Assembly (NCBI RefSeq): GCF_000716715.1
Contig: NZ_JNYJ01000016.1
Location: 62,001 to 126,000, forward strand
Source of the DNA: Dactylosporangium aurantiacum
GTDB taxonomy: Bacteria; Actinomycetota; Actinomycetes; Mycobacteriales; Micromonosporaceae
DNA length: 64,000 nt
Reading direction: 5' to 3'
The notes beneath the pieces were generated by a model. That model had not been told where the DNA came from. It saw nothing but the letters and a program-made list of their open reading frames with translations, and did no database searches. This document shows, one piece after another, positions 1-8,511 of this stretch (positions within the stretch are counted from its first letter, which is position 1; the number at the start of each line of letters is the position of its first letter). Position numbers and translations under genes: made by a program.

Positions 1-1614
1 CTCCCGGCCGTCCTCGACCTGGCACTCCACGACGCCGACGACGGCGAGCAGCCCGCGGTCGCTGGCGTCGACCTTCGCCGGCACCACGAACACCGTCTCC
101 CCCGGGCCGGCCGCGGCGATGAGCTCCGCCGGCGGGAACGCGCTCACCCGCAAGGTGCCCGCGGGGATCGGCGGGCCCGGCTCCCGGCGCCAGCCGGGCT
201 GCGCCGCCAGCCGCCCGCCGTCGCTCCACAGCCCGAGCGCGCCGGCGCTGGCCGGGGTGACCGCGAGCCAGCCCAGGTCGCGCGGGTCGGAGCGGCGGTG
301 GTACAGCAGCGCCATGGACAGGTCGTAGTGCGCGCCGATCGTGGCGCGCAGCCGCCACCGGTCGGCGAAGCCGGCCACCTGCCGCACCCGCAGGACGCCC
401 ATGATGAGCTCCTGCACGCAGTCGTCGAGGCGGCGGGCGGTGCCGACGTCGCCGGCCGGGATCTGCTCGGTGTACTCCCGCACCGCGCGGGCCACGATCG
501 GCGGCCCTTCCGGCCGGGCCTGCAGGCCGTGCAGGGCCAGCAGGGCCCCGGTGGCACCGGCGGGGTCCGGGGTGCGGCCGGCGGCCGCGGCCCCGACCGC
601 CCCGACCACCGCGTCGACCGCCTCGGCCAGCACGGCGAGATGCTCGCCGGTGCGCACCGCGCCGGGCGGCAACAGCATCGACAGGCGTTCGGCGAGCCGC
701 TGCGGGCCGGCGGCGGCGCCGGACGGCGGCAGGCACAGTGCCGCGTCGTCGCAGCCGCAGGAGGCCCGGGGGACGAAGACCGTCGGGATGCGCCGCTCGC
801 CGGGCGGCACCGCGATCCCGGCGACGGCCCGCAGCAGCAGCTCGACCGCCCGGGCCGCCATCACCTCGAGGGGCTGGCGGACGCTGGCCAGGCCGGGGGT
901 GAGATAGGCGGCGACCTCGGTGTCGTCGAAGCCGGTGAGGGCGAGGTCGCCGGGGCCGGTCAGCCCGGCGGCGGCCATCGCCCGCCGCAGGCCGATGGCG
1001 TTGCGGTCGGTGCCGGCCACGATCGCGGTGGCGGCCAGGTCCCGCAGGGCCTGCGGGGTGGCCCAGGCGACGCCGCTCTCGAGGTTGTCGGCGGCGGGCA
1101 CGAACAGCGCCGGGTCGGGCTCGATGCCGTGGGCGCGCAGGGTCCCGGCGTAGGCGGCGTGCCGTTCGGCGACGTCGGAGGCGGCCACGTACCCGGTGAA
1201 GGCGATCCGGCGGTGCCCGTGGCCGAGCAGGTGCTCCACGGCGGCGCGGATGCCGGCACCGTTGTCGGCGACGACGGCCGGCGGCCCGCCGCCCGAGGCG
1301 GGACTCCCGGCGGCGTCCGCGGTGTGGCCGAGCAGGACGACCGGCTTGCCGGCGGCGCGCAGGCGGTCGACGTACGTGCCGGTGACCGCGTCGGCGAGGA
1401 CCACGAACCCGGCGAGGTGCTCCCACGCGACGGGCGCGGTGAACCCGGGCGTACCGCCGTTGACCGCCATGGCGGCGGCGGCGTCGAGGGTCTGCACGGC
1501 GACGGTGCGGCTGCCGGCCGCGGAGGCGGCGGCGCTGATCCCGGCGAGGATCGTGCCGTAGTAGGCGCCGCCGACGAACGGCGACAGCACACCGATCACC
1601 GGTCCGTTGCCCAT
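1..1614 (-). CDS. LacI-type periplasmic-binding-fold sensor protein without DNA-binding domain (3' end cut by window)
   Basis: Reading from the ATG at 1614 gives 538 open codons that run off the window start, so the C-terminus is missing. The protein opens directly with the sensor strand GPVIGVLSPFVGGAYYG and has the LacI/PurR ligand-domain landmarks GHRRIAFTGY and LALTGFDDTEVAAYLTP. No helix-turn-helix precedes it, so as written it cannot bind DNA like LacI. After about residue 290 comes an extra 240-residue region with a Cys-rich turn (RASCGCDDAALC). Actinobacterial proteins of this build often end in GGDEF/EAL or other signalling domains, but that part lies outside the window. An RBS (GGAGG) lies 6 nt upstream of the ATG. 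It diverges from the GH16 stump across two LacI-type palindromes. Likely a sugar-sensing signalling protein (inference). Confidence 0.75.
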   Translation of the reverse strand, partial: MGNGPVIGVLSPFVGGAYYGTILAGISAAASAAGSRTVAVQTLDAAAAMAVNGGTPGFTAPVAWEHLAGFVVLADAVTGTYVDRLRAAGKPVVLLGHTADAAGSPASGGGPPAVVADNGAGIRAAVEHLLGHGHRRIAFTGYVAASDVAERHAAYAGTLRAHGIEPDPALFVPAADNLESGVAWATPQALRDLAATAIVAGTDRNAIGLRRAMAAAGLTGPGDLALTGFDDTEVAAYLTPGLASVRQPLEVMAARAVELLLRAVAGIAVPPGERRIPTVFVPRASCGCDDAALCLPPSGAAAGPQRLAERLSMLLPPGAVRTGEHLAVLAEAVDAVVGAVGAAAAGRTPDPAGATGALLALHGLQARPEGPPIVARAVREYTEQIPAGDVGTARRLDDCVQELIMGVLRVRQVAGFADRWRLRATIGAHYDLSMALLYHRRSDPRDLGWLAVTPASAGALGLWSDGGRLAAQPGWRREPGPPIPAGTLRVSAFPPAELIAAAGPGETVFVVPAKVDASDRGLLAVVGVVECQVEDGRE

Positions 1615-1758
1615 GCGCACCTCCGGTCTTGCCGTATCGGCACGAACCGCGGCCGGATTCGTGTTCCCCGCTGTCGCCGTCACCGTGTCCCGGGGTCGAT
1701 TCGGGACCGGTTGCGGTACCGGTTGCGGCCGGCGCGCGAAACGACCGCCGACCAGCCC

Positions 1759-1772
1759 AGAGAGCGCTCTCT
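1759..1772. promoter_or_regulatory. LacI-family operator-like palindrome 1
   Basis: AGAGAGCGCTCTCT is a perfect 14-bp palindrome with the central CG typical of LacI-family sites. It shares the GAGAGCGCTCTC core with the second palindrome 117 bp downstream. Streptomyces CebR operators have the related form TGGGAGCGCTCCCA. The pair lies between the PBP sensor gene and the GH16 stump. Confidence 0.65.
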
Positions 1773-1875
1773 CCAACTCATCGGCGTGCGCGCCCCGGGA
1801 CCGCCATGAACACTCTGACCAGTAAAAATACTCCGCATCTCGCCATGGACGGCGATTTTGTAACTCGTTAGAAAC

Positions 1876-1891
1876 GTGAGAGCGCTCTCAC
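1876..1891. promoter_or_regulatory. LacI-family operator-like palindrome 2
   Basis: GTGAGAGCGCTCTCAC is a perfect 16-bp palindrome 57 bp before the GH16 start codon. It is well placed to repress that promoter. Together with the copy at 1759-1772 it suggests looped binding by a LacI-family repressor of beta-glucan use. The cognate HTH repressor is not in this window. Confidence 0.7.
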
Positions 1892-1947
1892 TAAGAGCCC
1901 CGCCCGGTCACCTCGAATCGCACCTTTCCCGCCGCGGAGGTTTCCCG

Positions 1948-2325
1948 ATGACCCCCACCGACACCCCCGGACGCACCGCACCGGGCCGCTCCCGGCGCCG
2001 CCGGGCGCTGCTCGCCACCGCCGCCGCGACCGTCCTGGCCGGCACCGCCGCGGTCACCGTCAACGCGTACGCCGCCATCCCCGCGACACCGTCGGGATGG
2101 TCGCCGCAGTGCAGCGACGACTTCACCGGGTCGGCGAACGCCCTGCCGTGGTCGAACAACTGGCTCCTCACCACCGGCACGCAGTACCCCAACGGCCCGG
2201 CCAACTTCGGCACCGGCGAGATCCAGAGTTACACCACCAGCACCCAGAACATCGGCCTCGACGGCTCGGGCAACCTGAAGATCACCCCGAGCACCGGTGG
2301 TCACCGTGGATGCGGCCCGCGGTGA
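1948..2325 (+). pseudogene. Truncated secreted GH16 beta-glucanase (N-terminal stump)
   Basis: ATG at 1948 follows GGAGG at 1936-1940. The first 45 residues form a long twin-arginine-type export signal (basic SRRRRALLATAAATVLAG, then an Ala-rich stretch ending NAYA). The mature part begins like a GH16 laminarinase/beta-glucanase: WSPQCSDDFTGSANALPW, GTQYPNGPANFGTGEIQSYT, NIGLDGSGNLKITP. Homology stops at that point; after 11 unrelated residues the frame ends at TGA inside the hairpin 2293-2333. GH16 enzymes need about 230 residues, including the EIDxxE catalytic strand, which is absent, so the product cannot be active. The 3' part was evidently removed by a deletion that abutted the peroxidase terminator. 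The upstream operators are still intact. Confidence 0.8.
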
Positions 2326-2333
2326 CCACCGGT
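2293..2333. terminator. Hairpin terminator downstream of the DyP gene
   Basis: ACCGGTGGTCACC (2293-2305) and GGTGACCACCGGT (2321-2333) are perfect 13-bp arms around a 15-nt loop. The hairpin lies 30 bp beyond the peroxidase stop on the minus strand and is best read as its terminator. The GH16 stump reads into it from the other side. Confidence 0.65.
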
Positions 2334-2362
2334 TTCCACCGACATCCCAGCGGCGTCCGGCG

Positions 2363-3592
2363 TCATCCCAGCAGCGTCCGGCCGATCCAGCCGCCCGGCT
2401 CGCACCCCGGCGGGATCGCGAACACCGCCGACCCGATCGGCGTGACCCACTCGTTGAGCAGGTCCGCCTCGGCGAGATTGCGCTGGATCGGCAGGAACTG
2501 CCCGCCCACGTCACGCTGGTACGCGGCGAAGATCAGCCCGCAGTCGGCGGTGCCGTCCGCGCCCGGCGGCTCGTCGTAGTTGTACGGCCGGCGGAAGATG
2601 CGCTGCCGGTCACCGGTCACGTGGGCCCGCGCGACGTGCGAGCGCTCCGAGATGACCGGCAGCCCGAGCGCGTTCTTCGCGGCGAAGTCGGGCGGGTCCT
2701 GCTCCCGCCGGCCGGTCAGCGGGGCGCCGTCGGACAGCCGGCGGCCGACCGCGAACTCCTTGCCCGCGGTGTCCACCGCGTCCCACGCCTCCAGCTCCGC
2801 CCGGATCCGGCGCAGCACCAGGGTCGTGCCGCCGTGCAGCCACCCCGGCCCGGTGTCGGTCCACACCGCGCCGTCGAACACCGCACCGCCCGGCGCCGGG
2901 TTGCCGGTCCCGTCCAGCTGCCCGAGCACGTTGCGCTGCGTCACCCCGTCGTCCTGCATGCCCCTGGCCCGGCGGAACCCGCGCTGCACCCACCGTACGG
3001 TGGCGAACGGGCGGCTGTCCTTCACGAGCACCCGCTGCGCGTGCGCGACGGTCAGCGGGTCGTCGGCGCAGATCTGCAGCAGCAGGTCACCGCCGCACCA
3101 GCGTGGCTGCAGCCGGTCGATCGGGAACGCCGGCAGCTGCCGCAGCGTCTCCGGCCGCTGCCCGGCGAGGCCGGCGGCGTCGAACAGCCGCGGGCCGAAC
3201 CCGAACGTGACGGTGAGCCGGGCCGGCACGTACGCCAGCTCCGGCTGCCCGTCGGCGAGCGGCGCCCGCCCCTGGGTGAGCCGGGCCGCGTCGCCGGACA
3301 GCACCAGCATGAGCCGGCGCAGCGCCGCCCGGTCCACGCCGGCGGCCAGGTCGAGCGCGACGAACGCGGCGTGCGCCTGCGCCGGCGTCGCGATCCCCGC
3401 CTGGTGCGGGCCGTGGAACGGCACCATCTGCCCGCCGAGGCCGTCCACGGTCGCCGGTGCCGCCGCGTCGGTACCGCCACCGCCGCCGCTCCTGGCCGCG
3501 GCCGCACCGGCGGCGACCGCGCCACCGACCGTCAATGCGCCACCGGCCAGCAGGACGCGCCGGCGCAGCGGGCCACGGGCTGCCTCGTGCAC
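2363..3592 (-). CDS. Tat-exported dye-decolourising (DyP-type) haem peroxidase
   Basis: A 409-residue DyP peroxidase of the EfeB/DtpA class. The N-terminus has a twin-arginine motif (PLRRRVLLAGGAL) and an Ala-rich h-region, so it should be exported folded with haem. The diagnostic motif GQLDGTGNP (GxxDG, catalytic Asp) is at about residue 225. The proximal His region is ERSHVARAHV at about 335, and the class-A ending FLPIQRNLAEADLLNEW is present. It oxidises substrates with H2O2. In Streptomyces such enzymes sit with copper-handling proteins, and here a CopC gene is divergent 200 bp away. The GTG start is forced, because TGA lies two codons upstream. That stop closes a 26-codon frame (3596-3676), suggesting coupled translation. 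The hairpin 2293-2333 is its likely terminator. Confidence 0.92.
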   Translation of the reverse strand: MHEAARGPLRRRVLLAGGALTVGGAVAAGAAAARSGGGGGTDAAAPATVDGLGGQMVPFHGPHQAGIATPAQAHAAFVALDLAAGVDRAALRRLMLVLSGDAARLTQGRAPLADGQPELAYVPARLTVTFGFGPRLFDAAGLAGQRPETLRQLPAFPIDRLQPRWCGGDLLLQICADDPLTVAHAQRVLVKDSRPFATVRWVQRGFRRARGMQDDGVTQRNVLGQLDGTGNPAPGGAVFDGAVWTDTGPGWLHGGTTLVLRRIRAELEAWDAVDTAGKEFAVGRRLSDGAPLTGRREQDPPDFAAKNALGLPVISERSHVARAHVTGDRQRIFRRPYNYDEPPGADGTADCGLIFAAYQRDVGGQFLPIQRNLAEADLLNEWVTPIGSAVFAIPPGCEPGGWIGRTLLG

Positions 3593-3595
3593 CCC

Positions 3596-3676
3596 TCAGC
3601 CCACCGTCGTCGGGCCGGCGCCGCCCGGGAAGGACCCGTCGCCGGCGGTGAGCGGTCCACGGTTGCGTAACGACAT
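3596..3676 (-). CDS. Possible 26-residue leader peptide coupled to the DyP gene
   Basis: ATG at 3676 is preceded by a purine-rich GAAGGA. It opens MSLRNRGPLTAGDGSFPGGA and stops at TGA 3596-3598, three bases before the DyP GTG. I recognise no homologue. The close stop/start spacing and the poor RBS of the DyP GTG itself suggest a coupling frame. An alternative is a relic of an upstream gene. Confidence 0.35.
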   Translation of the reverse strand: MSLRNRGPLTAGDGSFPGGAGPTTVG

Positions 3677-3792
3677 CAGCGATCCTTCACCCTCAACGCG
3701 CTGTTCTGACGGACACGTGCGACGGGTGGTCGCCGGCGGCTCGTCCGACCCCGGTGCTCCGCCGGCCGCAGGGCAGGGTCCAGGATTGGCCC

Positions 3793-4380
3793 ATGCGACC
3801 GTACGTGACGCTCCGCGCGACCCTCGCCGCCGTGGCGGCCCTGCTGGTGATCCTGCTGCCGGCCCGGCCCGCCTGGGCGCACGCGATGCTGGTCAAGAGC
3901 GACCCGGCCGCCGGCGCCACCGTCACCGCCCCGCTCACGGCCGTGACCTTCACCTTCAACGAGATGGTGAAGCAGCAGTTCAGCACGGTCGTGGTCACCG
4001 GCGCCGACGGCGTCTCCTACAGCGACGGCACCCCGAAGTCCGTCGACAAGACCCTCACCCAACCGGTGAAGCCGCTGCCGCCGGGCGCCGTCAAGGTCGT
4101 GTGGCGCACCGTCTCCGGTGACGGTCACCCCCTGGAGGGGCAGTTCACCTTCACCAACGCCGCCCCCGCCCCGTCCAGCGCCGCCCCGTCCAGCGCCCCG
4201 CCGACCAGTGCCGCCCCGGCACCGCCGCCGTCCGCGACGACCGGCGCGGCGGACCCGGCCTCGTCGTCGGACGACGGCGGCAGCGGCCTGCTGTGGCCCG
4301 CATCGGTCGCCGCCGCCGTCGTGCTGGTCCTGGTCGGCGGCACCCTCTGGTGGCGCCGCCGCGCCCCGGGCAAGGGCTGA
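3793..4380 (+). CDS. copC: CopC-type copper-binding protein with C-terminal membrane anchor
   Basis: A 195-residue protein with a Sec signal peptide ending AWA just before His-1 of the mature chain (HAMLVKSDPAAG). An N-terminal His there is the Cu(II) ligand of CopC/YobA proteins. The beta-sandwich follows (VTFTFNEMVK, VVWRTVSGDGHPLEGQFTF, including the second conserved His). Then comes a Pro/Ala/Ser linker and one C-terminal helix with basic stop-transfer WWRRR. It should bind copper outside the membrane. It diverges from the DyP gene and is probably part of the same copper/oxidative handling locus. CAGGAT sits 6 nt before the ATG, a leaderless arrangement; the longer frame from 3754 is therefore not preferred. 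Confidence 0.88.
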   Translation: MRPYVTLRATLAAVAALLVILLPARPAWAHAMLVKSDPAAGATVTAPLTAVTFTFNEMVKQQFSTVVVTGADGVSYSDGTPKSVDKTLTQPVKPLPPGAVKVVWRTVSGDGHPLEGQFTFTNAAPAPSSAAPSSAPPTSAAPAPPPSATTGAADPASSSDDGGSGLLWPASVAAAVVLVLVGGTLWWRRRAPGKG

Positions 4381-4387
4381 GCGGCCG

Positions 4388-5209
4388 TCAGGCGGTCCGG
4401 CCGGCGAAGAAGTCCAGCACCGCCGCGTTGACCGCCTCGGGCTGCTCCAGGTAGCCGTAGTGCCCGGCGTCGCGGATCTCGACGTACCGGGCACCCGGGA
4501 TGGCGGCGGCCAGCTCCCGCCCACGAGCCGCCGGCGCCACCAGGTCGTCGGCGAACGAGACGACCAGCGTCGGGGTGCTGATCCGCCGGTACGCGCCGAG
4601 CCGGTCGGTGTCCACGTCGACGTCGAGCTGCGGGCGGACCGCGGCATCGGTGACGTCCGGCGCGGCCATCTCGAAGAGGTCGAGCCAGTCCTGCACCGCC
4701 TGCTCGTCCAGCAGCGTGCGGGGCGACAGGTTCTGCAGCGCCCGCACCGCCGCGTCGTAGCCGGGCGGCAGCCGGACGCGCTCGTCGTACAGGCTGCGCT
4801 CGGCGGCGGCGAGGGCCCGGGAGAACGCGTCGGGCCGGCCCCGCCCGGCCATGAGCACCGCCTGGGTCGCCAGCTCGGGCCGGGCCAGCAGCAGCTCCTG
4901 CACCACGTGCGCGCCCATCGACGAGCCGATCAGCCGGCAGGGACCGCCGACCAGCCGCTCGATCAGCCCGGCGGTGTCGGCGACGAGGTCCTCGACGGTC
5001 AGGCCGGGTCCGGCCGGGTCGCTCGGCGCGACACCCCGGTTGTCGAACGTGATCGCCCGGTACCCGGCGGCGACGAGCGCCGGCACCTGGTGCAGCCGCC
5101 ACGTCCGCCCGGCCGCCGCGGTCCCCGCCACGAGCACGACCGCGTCGCCGGTGCCGCTGTCCTCGTAGTGCAGCCGCACCCCGCCCACGGTCACGAACTC
5201 GTTGCGCAA
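4388..5209 (-). CDS. Alpha/beta-fold hydrolase
   Basis: A 273-residue single-domain hydrolase. The oxyanion region is VLVAGTAAAG and the second strand ITFDNRGVAPSD. The nucleophile elbow is GSSMG (Ser), the acid is probably Asp in VVSFADDLVAP, and the catalytic His is in DAGHYGYLEQP. The sequence resembles the 3-oxoadipate enol-lactonase/haloperoxidase-like group, but the substrate cannot be told. I chose TTG at 5209, which has GGAGGGG 7 nt upstream. The frame can be extended to 5302 but the added residues are basic and unlike the family. It is convergent with copC, with 7 bp between stops. Confidence 0.85.
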   Translation of the reverse strand: MRNEFVTVGGVRLHYEDSGTGDAVVLVAGTAAAGRTWRLHQVPALVAAGYRAITFDNRGVAPSDPAGPGLTVEDLVADTAGLIERLVGGPCRLIGSSMGAHVVQELLLARPELATQAVLMAGRGRPDAFSRALAAAERSLYDERVRLPPGYDAAVRALQNLSPRTLLDEQAVQDWLDLFEMAAPDVTDAAVRPQLDVDVDTDRLGAYRRISTPTLVVSFADDLVAPAARGRELAAAIPGARYVEIRDAGHYGYLEQPEAVNAAVLDFFAGRTA

Positions 5210-5355
5210 CGGACGTCCCCTCCGCCGGTCGGGAGCACCCAACCTATCCGAGCGGTGGACGCGACGCTGGCCGGGACGGCGTATCAGCCCCCGACCAGCC
5301 ATCGCCGGCGAGCCTGAAACCGTCCGGTTACGGTCCGCAGTAGGAGCCGCTCACG

Positions 5356-8094
5356 GTGGCGCCCGCGCTAGCGTCGCGACTGATGCAGCCCGATCCGCAG
5401 CGCTCCAGGGCGATCCTCGTCGGGGTCACCCGGCACCGCTCCACCGCGCTTCCTGCCCTACCCGGCGTCGAGCCCGCCGTGGCCGCGCTGGCCCGGGCCC
5501 TGACCGCGCCGCCGACCGCGGTGCTGGATCCCGCGCGCTGCACGGTGCTGCTCGACCCGACGTACGACCAGGTGATGGGCGCGCTGTACCAGGCCGCCGA
5601 CACCACCGACACGCTGCTGGTGCACTTCGCCGGGCACACCGTCCTCGACGACGCCGGGCGTCCCGCCCTGGCCTGCGCCGACAGTGAGCCGGACCTGCCC
5701 CGGAGCCTGATCGGCTACGACCGGTTGACCGACCTGATCGGCCGGATCCGGGCCCGGCGGCGGGCGCTCATCGTGGACAGCGGCTCCGGCGCCCGCCACG
5801 GCTGGGCGCCGGAGCCCTTCCTCACCCGGCTGGTGTTCGCCGGCGACGGTCCCGGCGCCGGCACCGCGGCCCTGGCCGATCTGGTCGAGTACGGTGTCGC
5901 GGACCGGTCGCCGTGGATCACGCCCGACGTGGCGTACCCGGACCTGCGCCGGCATTCGTTGTTGCGCGGCCGGCCCTTCGACGTGTCGGTCTTCGTGGCC
6001 GGCGAGCCGGTCGTGATCGCCCGCAACGCCCGCCGACGGCTGCCGCCGCCCCGCGACGAGGTCGGCCACGGGGGCGTGACGGTCGGTCCCGCGTTGCCGC
6101 AGCAGCGGATACCTCTGCGCGGGCGAGGCGACACCGTCGGCGGCTACAACGGCCGGGGCTGGGATGCCGACACCGGCGAGTTCGCGCGCCTGGGGGACCC
6201 GTGGGACGCCCCCGGTTCGGCGGCACCGGACGACGAACGCGCCGGCCGCGCCGCACGGCCCTCGCCGGAGGACCGGCTGGCCCGGCACGTCAACGTCGAC
6301 GTGCTCGACGCCGTCAGCGGGGCGCCGGTCCCCGGGCCGCTCGCCGTGGACACCCGGTACCTGCTGGAGGTCGACATCGGCCCGCTGCGGCGCACCGGGG
6401 TCCGTGCGCTCGGCGACGAGGCGCTGCCCGTGGACCGCCTGCCGCCCAGCGACGTCGGCTGGTGGCTGGAGCTGTCGCTGTCCAGCCGCGACGTGCGGTG
6501 CCCGCCGCGGCCCACCCCGGTGTTCCTGGGGGTCGTCGGGGCGGCGTACCGGTGCGGCTGCGCCCCGTACACGAGGCACAGCTGCGACGAAACGGCGCGC
6601 ACACCGCGGGTGGAGCTGCCGTTCGTCACCGCCGGCGCCGGCGAGGCGGAGCTGCGGCTGGTGGTCTACCACGGGCCGGCGGCGGTGCAGGTGCTGCGCA
6701 TCGTCGTCGTGGTGCGGGCCGAGGGGCAGCACCGCCGGGAGGTCGTGTTCTCGCTGACCCGGGACCTGCGCGGGCTCGGCCGGTTCGCCGACCGCAGCGT
6801 CGGCATCGTGGCGGCGGAGCCGGTCGCGGGCCGCCACCAGCTGGTGCTCAACGACGGCGAGCACGCGCCGGAGCCGTTCGAGCTGGCCGAGGAGCAGGCC
6901 GGCACCGCCGCGCGGCTGCTGCGCACCCGGCTGTTCACCGCCCACCTGGTGCAGCACGGCGACGGCTCCTGGGGCAGCCGCTACGACGCGGCGTTCGCCA
7001 AGCCCCCCGCGCTGCTCGCCGCGGACCTGCACGGGCTGGCGGTCGCCGGCCGGGAGGCGTACGTGGCGATGTTCCCGGACGCCGCCCGGCGGCGGTCGCT
7101 GCGGGACCGGCTCGCCCTCGGCCGCGGCGACGGGCTGCCGGGCACGATCCAGGTGGCACGGACCGCGAACAGCCGGGTCGCCGTGCCGTGGCAGCTGCTG
7201 TACGAGCTGCCGGTGCCGGACCGGCTGGCGGACGCGACGATCTGCCCGGGCCTCGCCGACCTGGAGCGGGACCCGTTCCGGGTCCGTTGCCGGTTGGAGG
7301 ACGACCCGGGTCATCACGGGCCGCACGGGGTGGTGTGCCCGTTCGGGTTCTGGGGTGTGGCGTACCGGCTGGAGGTGCCGCCGTGGAGCCGCGGCGCCGA
7401 CCTGGCCGAACGCACCGGCGCCGACGCTCCCGCGACCGTGCTCGCCGCGGTGAACCGCGCCGCGGTCGGTGCCGGCTGGGACCCGCACCGCGCCGCGCTC
7501 GACCGGATCTGCCGCCCGCCGGAGGCGCTGGTCGTGACGAGCACCGCCGCGCTCCGCGCCGCCGCCGTCGCCGGGGTCGACCTGCTGTACTTCCTGTGCC
7601 ACGGCCGGCGCGAGCCACACTGGCTCGGCGGTCCGGACCGCGTCGAGCTCGAGCTGGGCCCGGCCGACCGGATCACGCCGCAGGGCGTCGCCGACTGGGC
7701 TGAGCTGTCGCCGCCGGTGCGCTGGGCGACCCGCCGCCCGCTCGTCGTGCTCAACGGCTGCCACACCGGCGAGGTGCTGCCGGCGACGCTGGCGGAGTTC
7801 GTGTCGGCGTTCGTCGGCTCGCTCGGCGCGGCCGGGGTGCTGACCACCGAGGTGGCGATCGACAGCGGCCTGGCGTGCCACGCCGTCGAGCTGCTGCTGA
7901 GCCACCTGTGGACCGGCGACGGCGTCGGGCTCGCGCTGTGGCGGGTGCGCCGGCAGCTGCTCGCCCGCGGCAACGTGATGGGCCTGGCGTACTCCGCCTA
8001 CTGCGACGTCAACCTCCGACTTCCCACAATGGAGCGCTCATGGGACACAGCCCGCTCGTCGGCAGCGTCGGCGCGGCCTGCTTCGGCGTCGTGA
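5356..8094 (+). CDS. Caspase-like plus CHAT double-protease-domain protein
   Basis: A 912-residue protein in three parts. Residues 15-190 form a caspase/peptidase-C14-like domain (SRAILVGVTRH, LLVHFAGHT). The position of the usual DCCYSG cysteine reads IVDSGSGARHG, so this domain has kept His but lost Cys and is probably a pseudo-protease. The middle (about 310-600) is a beta-rich sensor or binding region opening VNVDVLDAVSGAPVPG with a Cys-rich insert (CGCAPYTRHSC). The C-terminal 200 residues are a CHAT cysteine protease with both catalytic motifs: LLYFLCHGRRE (His) and LVVLNGCHTGEV (Cys). CHAT proteases act in bacterial conflict and cell-death systems. GTG at 5356 has AGGAG 9 nt upstream. 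Its 3' end overlaps the small membrane-protein gene by 55 bp. Confidence 0.8.
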   Translation: MAPALASRLMQPDPQRSRAILVGVTRHRSTALPALPGVEPAVAALARALTAPPTAVLDPARCTVLLDPTYDQVMGALYQAADTTDTLLVHFAGHTVLDDAGRPALACADSEPDLPRSLIGYDRLTDLIGRIRARRRALIVDSGSGARHGWAPEPFLTRLVFAGDGPGAGTAALADLVEYGVADRSPWITPDVAYPDLRRHSLLRGRPFDVSVFVAGEPVVIARNARRRLPPPRDEVGHGGVTVGPALPQQRIPLRGRGDTVGGYNGRGWDADTGEFARLGDPWDAPGSAAPDDERAGRAARPSPEDRLARHVNVDVLDAVSGAPVPGPLAVDTRYLLEVDIGPLRRTGVRALGDEALPVDRLPPSDVGWWLELSLSSRDVRCPPRPTPVFLGVVGAAYRCGCAPYTRHSCDETARTPRVELPFVTAGAGEAELRLVVYHGPAAVQVLRIVVVVRAEGQHRREVVFSLTRDLRGLGRFADRSVGIVAAEPVAGRHQLVLNDGEHAPEPFELAEEQAGTAARLLRTRLFTAHLVQHGDGSWGSRYDAAFAKPPALLAADLHGLAVAGREAYVAMFPDAARRRSLRDRLALGRGDGLPGTIQVARTANSRVAVPWQLLYELPVPDRLADATICPGLADLERDPFRVRCRLEDDPGHHGPHGVVCPFGFWGVAYRLEVPPWSRGADLAERTGADAPATVLAAVNRAAVGAGWDPHRAALDRICRPPEALVVTSTAALRAAAVAGVDLLYFLCHGRREPHWLGGPDRVELELGPADRITPQGVADWAELSPPVRWATRRPLVVLNGCHTGEVLPATLAEFVSAFVGSLGAAGVLTTEVAIDSGLACHAVELLLSHLWTGDGVGLALWRVRRQLLARGNVMGLAYSAYCDVNLRLPTMERSWDTARSSAASARPASAS

Positions 8095-8351
8095 CCGGCT
8101 ACATCACGTACCGCACCCTGGCCCGCGCGACGGTCGCCCCGCAGGTGTCCGACATCGCCGCGGTCCTCGGCGCGGTCGGCGGCGGCGCGATCACCGCCCT
8201 GTTCCCGAACACGGACTCCGACGCCTTCGGCTGGTACTCGATCGGCCTGCTGCTGGGCATGGCCGGCTACCTCACGCTGTCGGTCGTGTTCCGCGGCAAG
8301 CGCAAGACCGGCACCATCCTCGGCGACGGGACCGACCCGCGCCCACGGTAG
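8040..8351 (+). CDS. Small three-helix membrane protein coupled to the CHAT gene
   Basis: A 103-residue protein with three predicted membrane helices: about 6-26 (VGAACFGVVTGYITYRTL), 35-55 (AAVLGAVGGGAITALF) and 65-88 (YSIGLLLGMAGYLTLSVVF). A basic tail follows. The ATG lies 55 bp inside the protease gene, with GGAGCG 4 nt upstream, so translation is very likely coupled. I recognise no named family. The tight link to a CHAT protease makes it a candidate partner, such as a membrane effector or protease target (inference). Confidence 0.75.
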   Translation: MGHSPLVGSVGAACFGVVTGYITYRTLARATVAPQVSDIAAVLGAVGGGAITALFPNTDSDAFGWYSIGLLLGMAGYLTLSVVFRGKRKTGTILGDGTDPRPR

Positions 8352-8511
8352 CGCCGCCGGCCCCGCCAGGTCGTCGACGACGGCCCGCACCTCGTCGTCG
8401 AGCGGCCGGTCCCGCCGCGGGTCGTGGGCGGCGACCCGCTCCCGGCGCACAGCCGCGGAAACGCCGGTCCACGTGGGACGCCGTAACGCCCGCCGGGCAT
8501 ACCCTGTGCGG

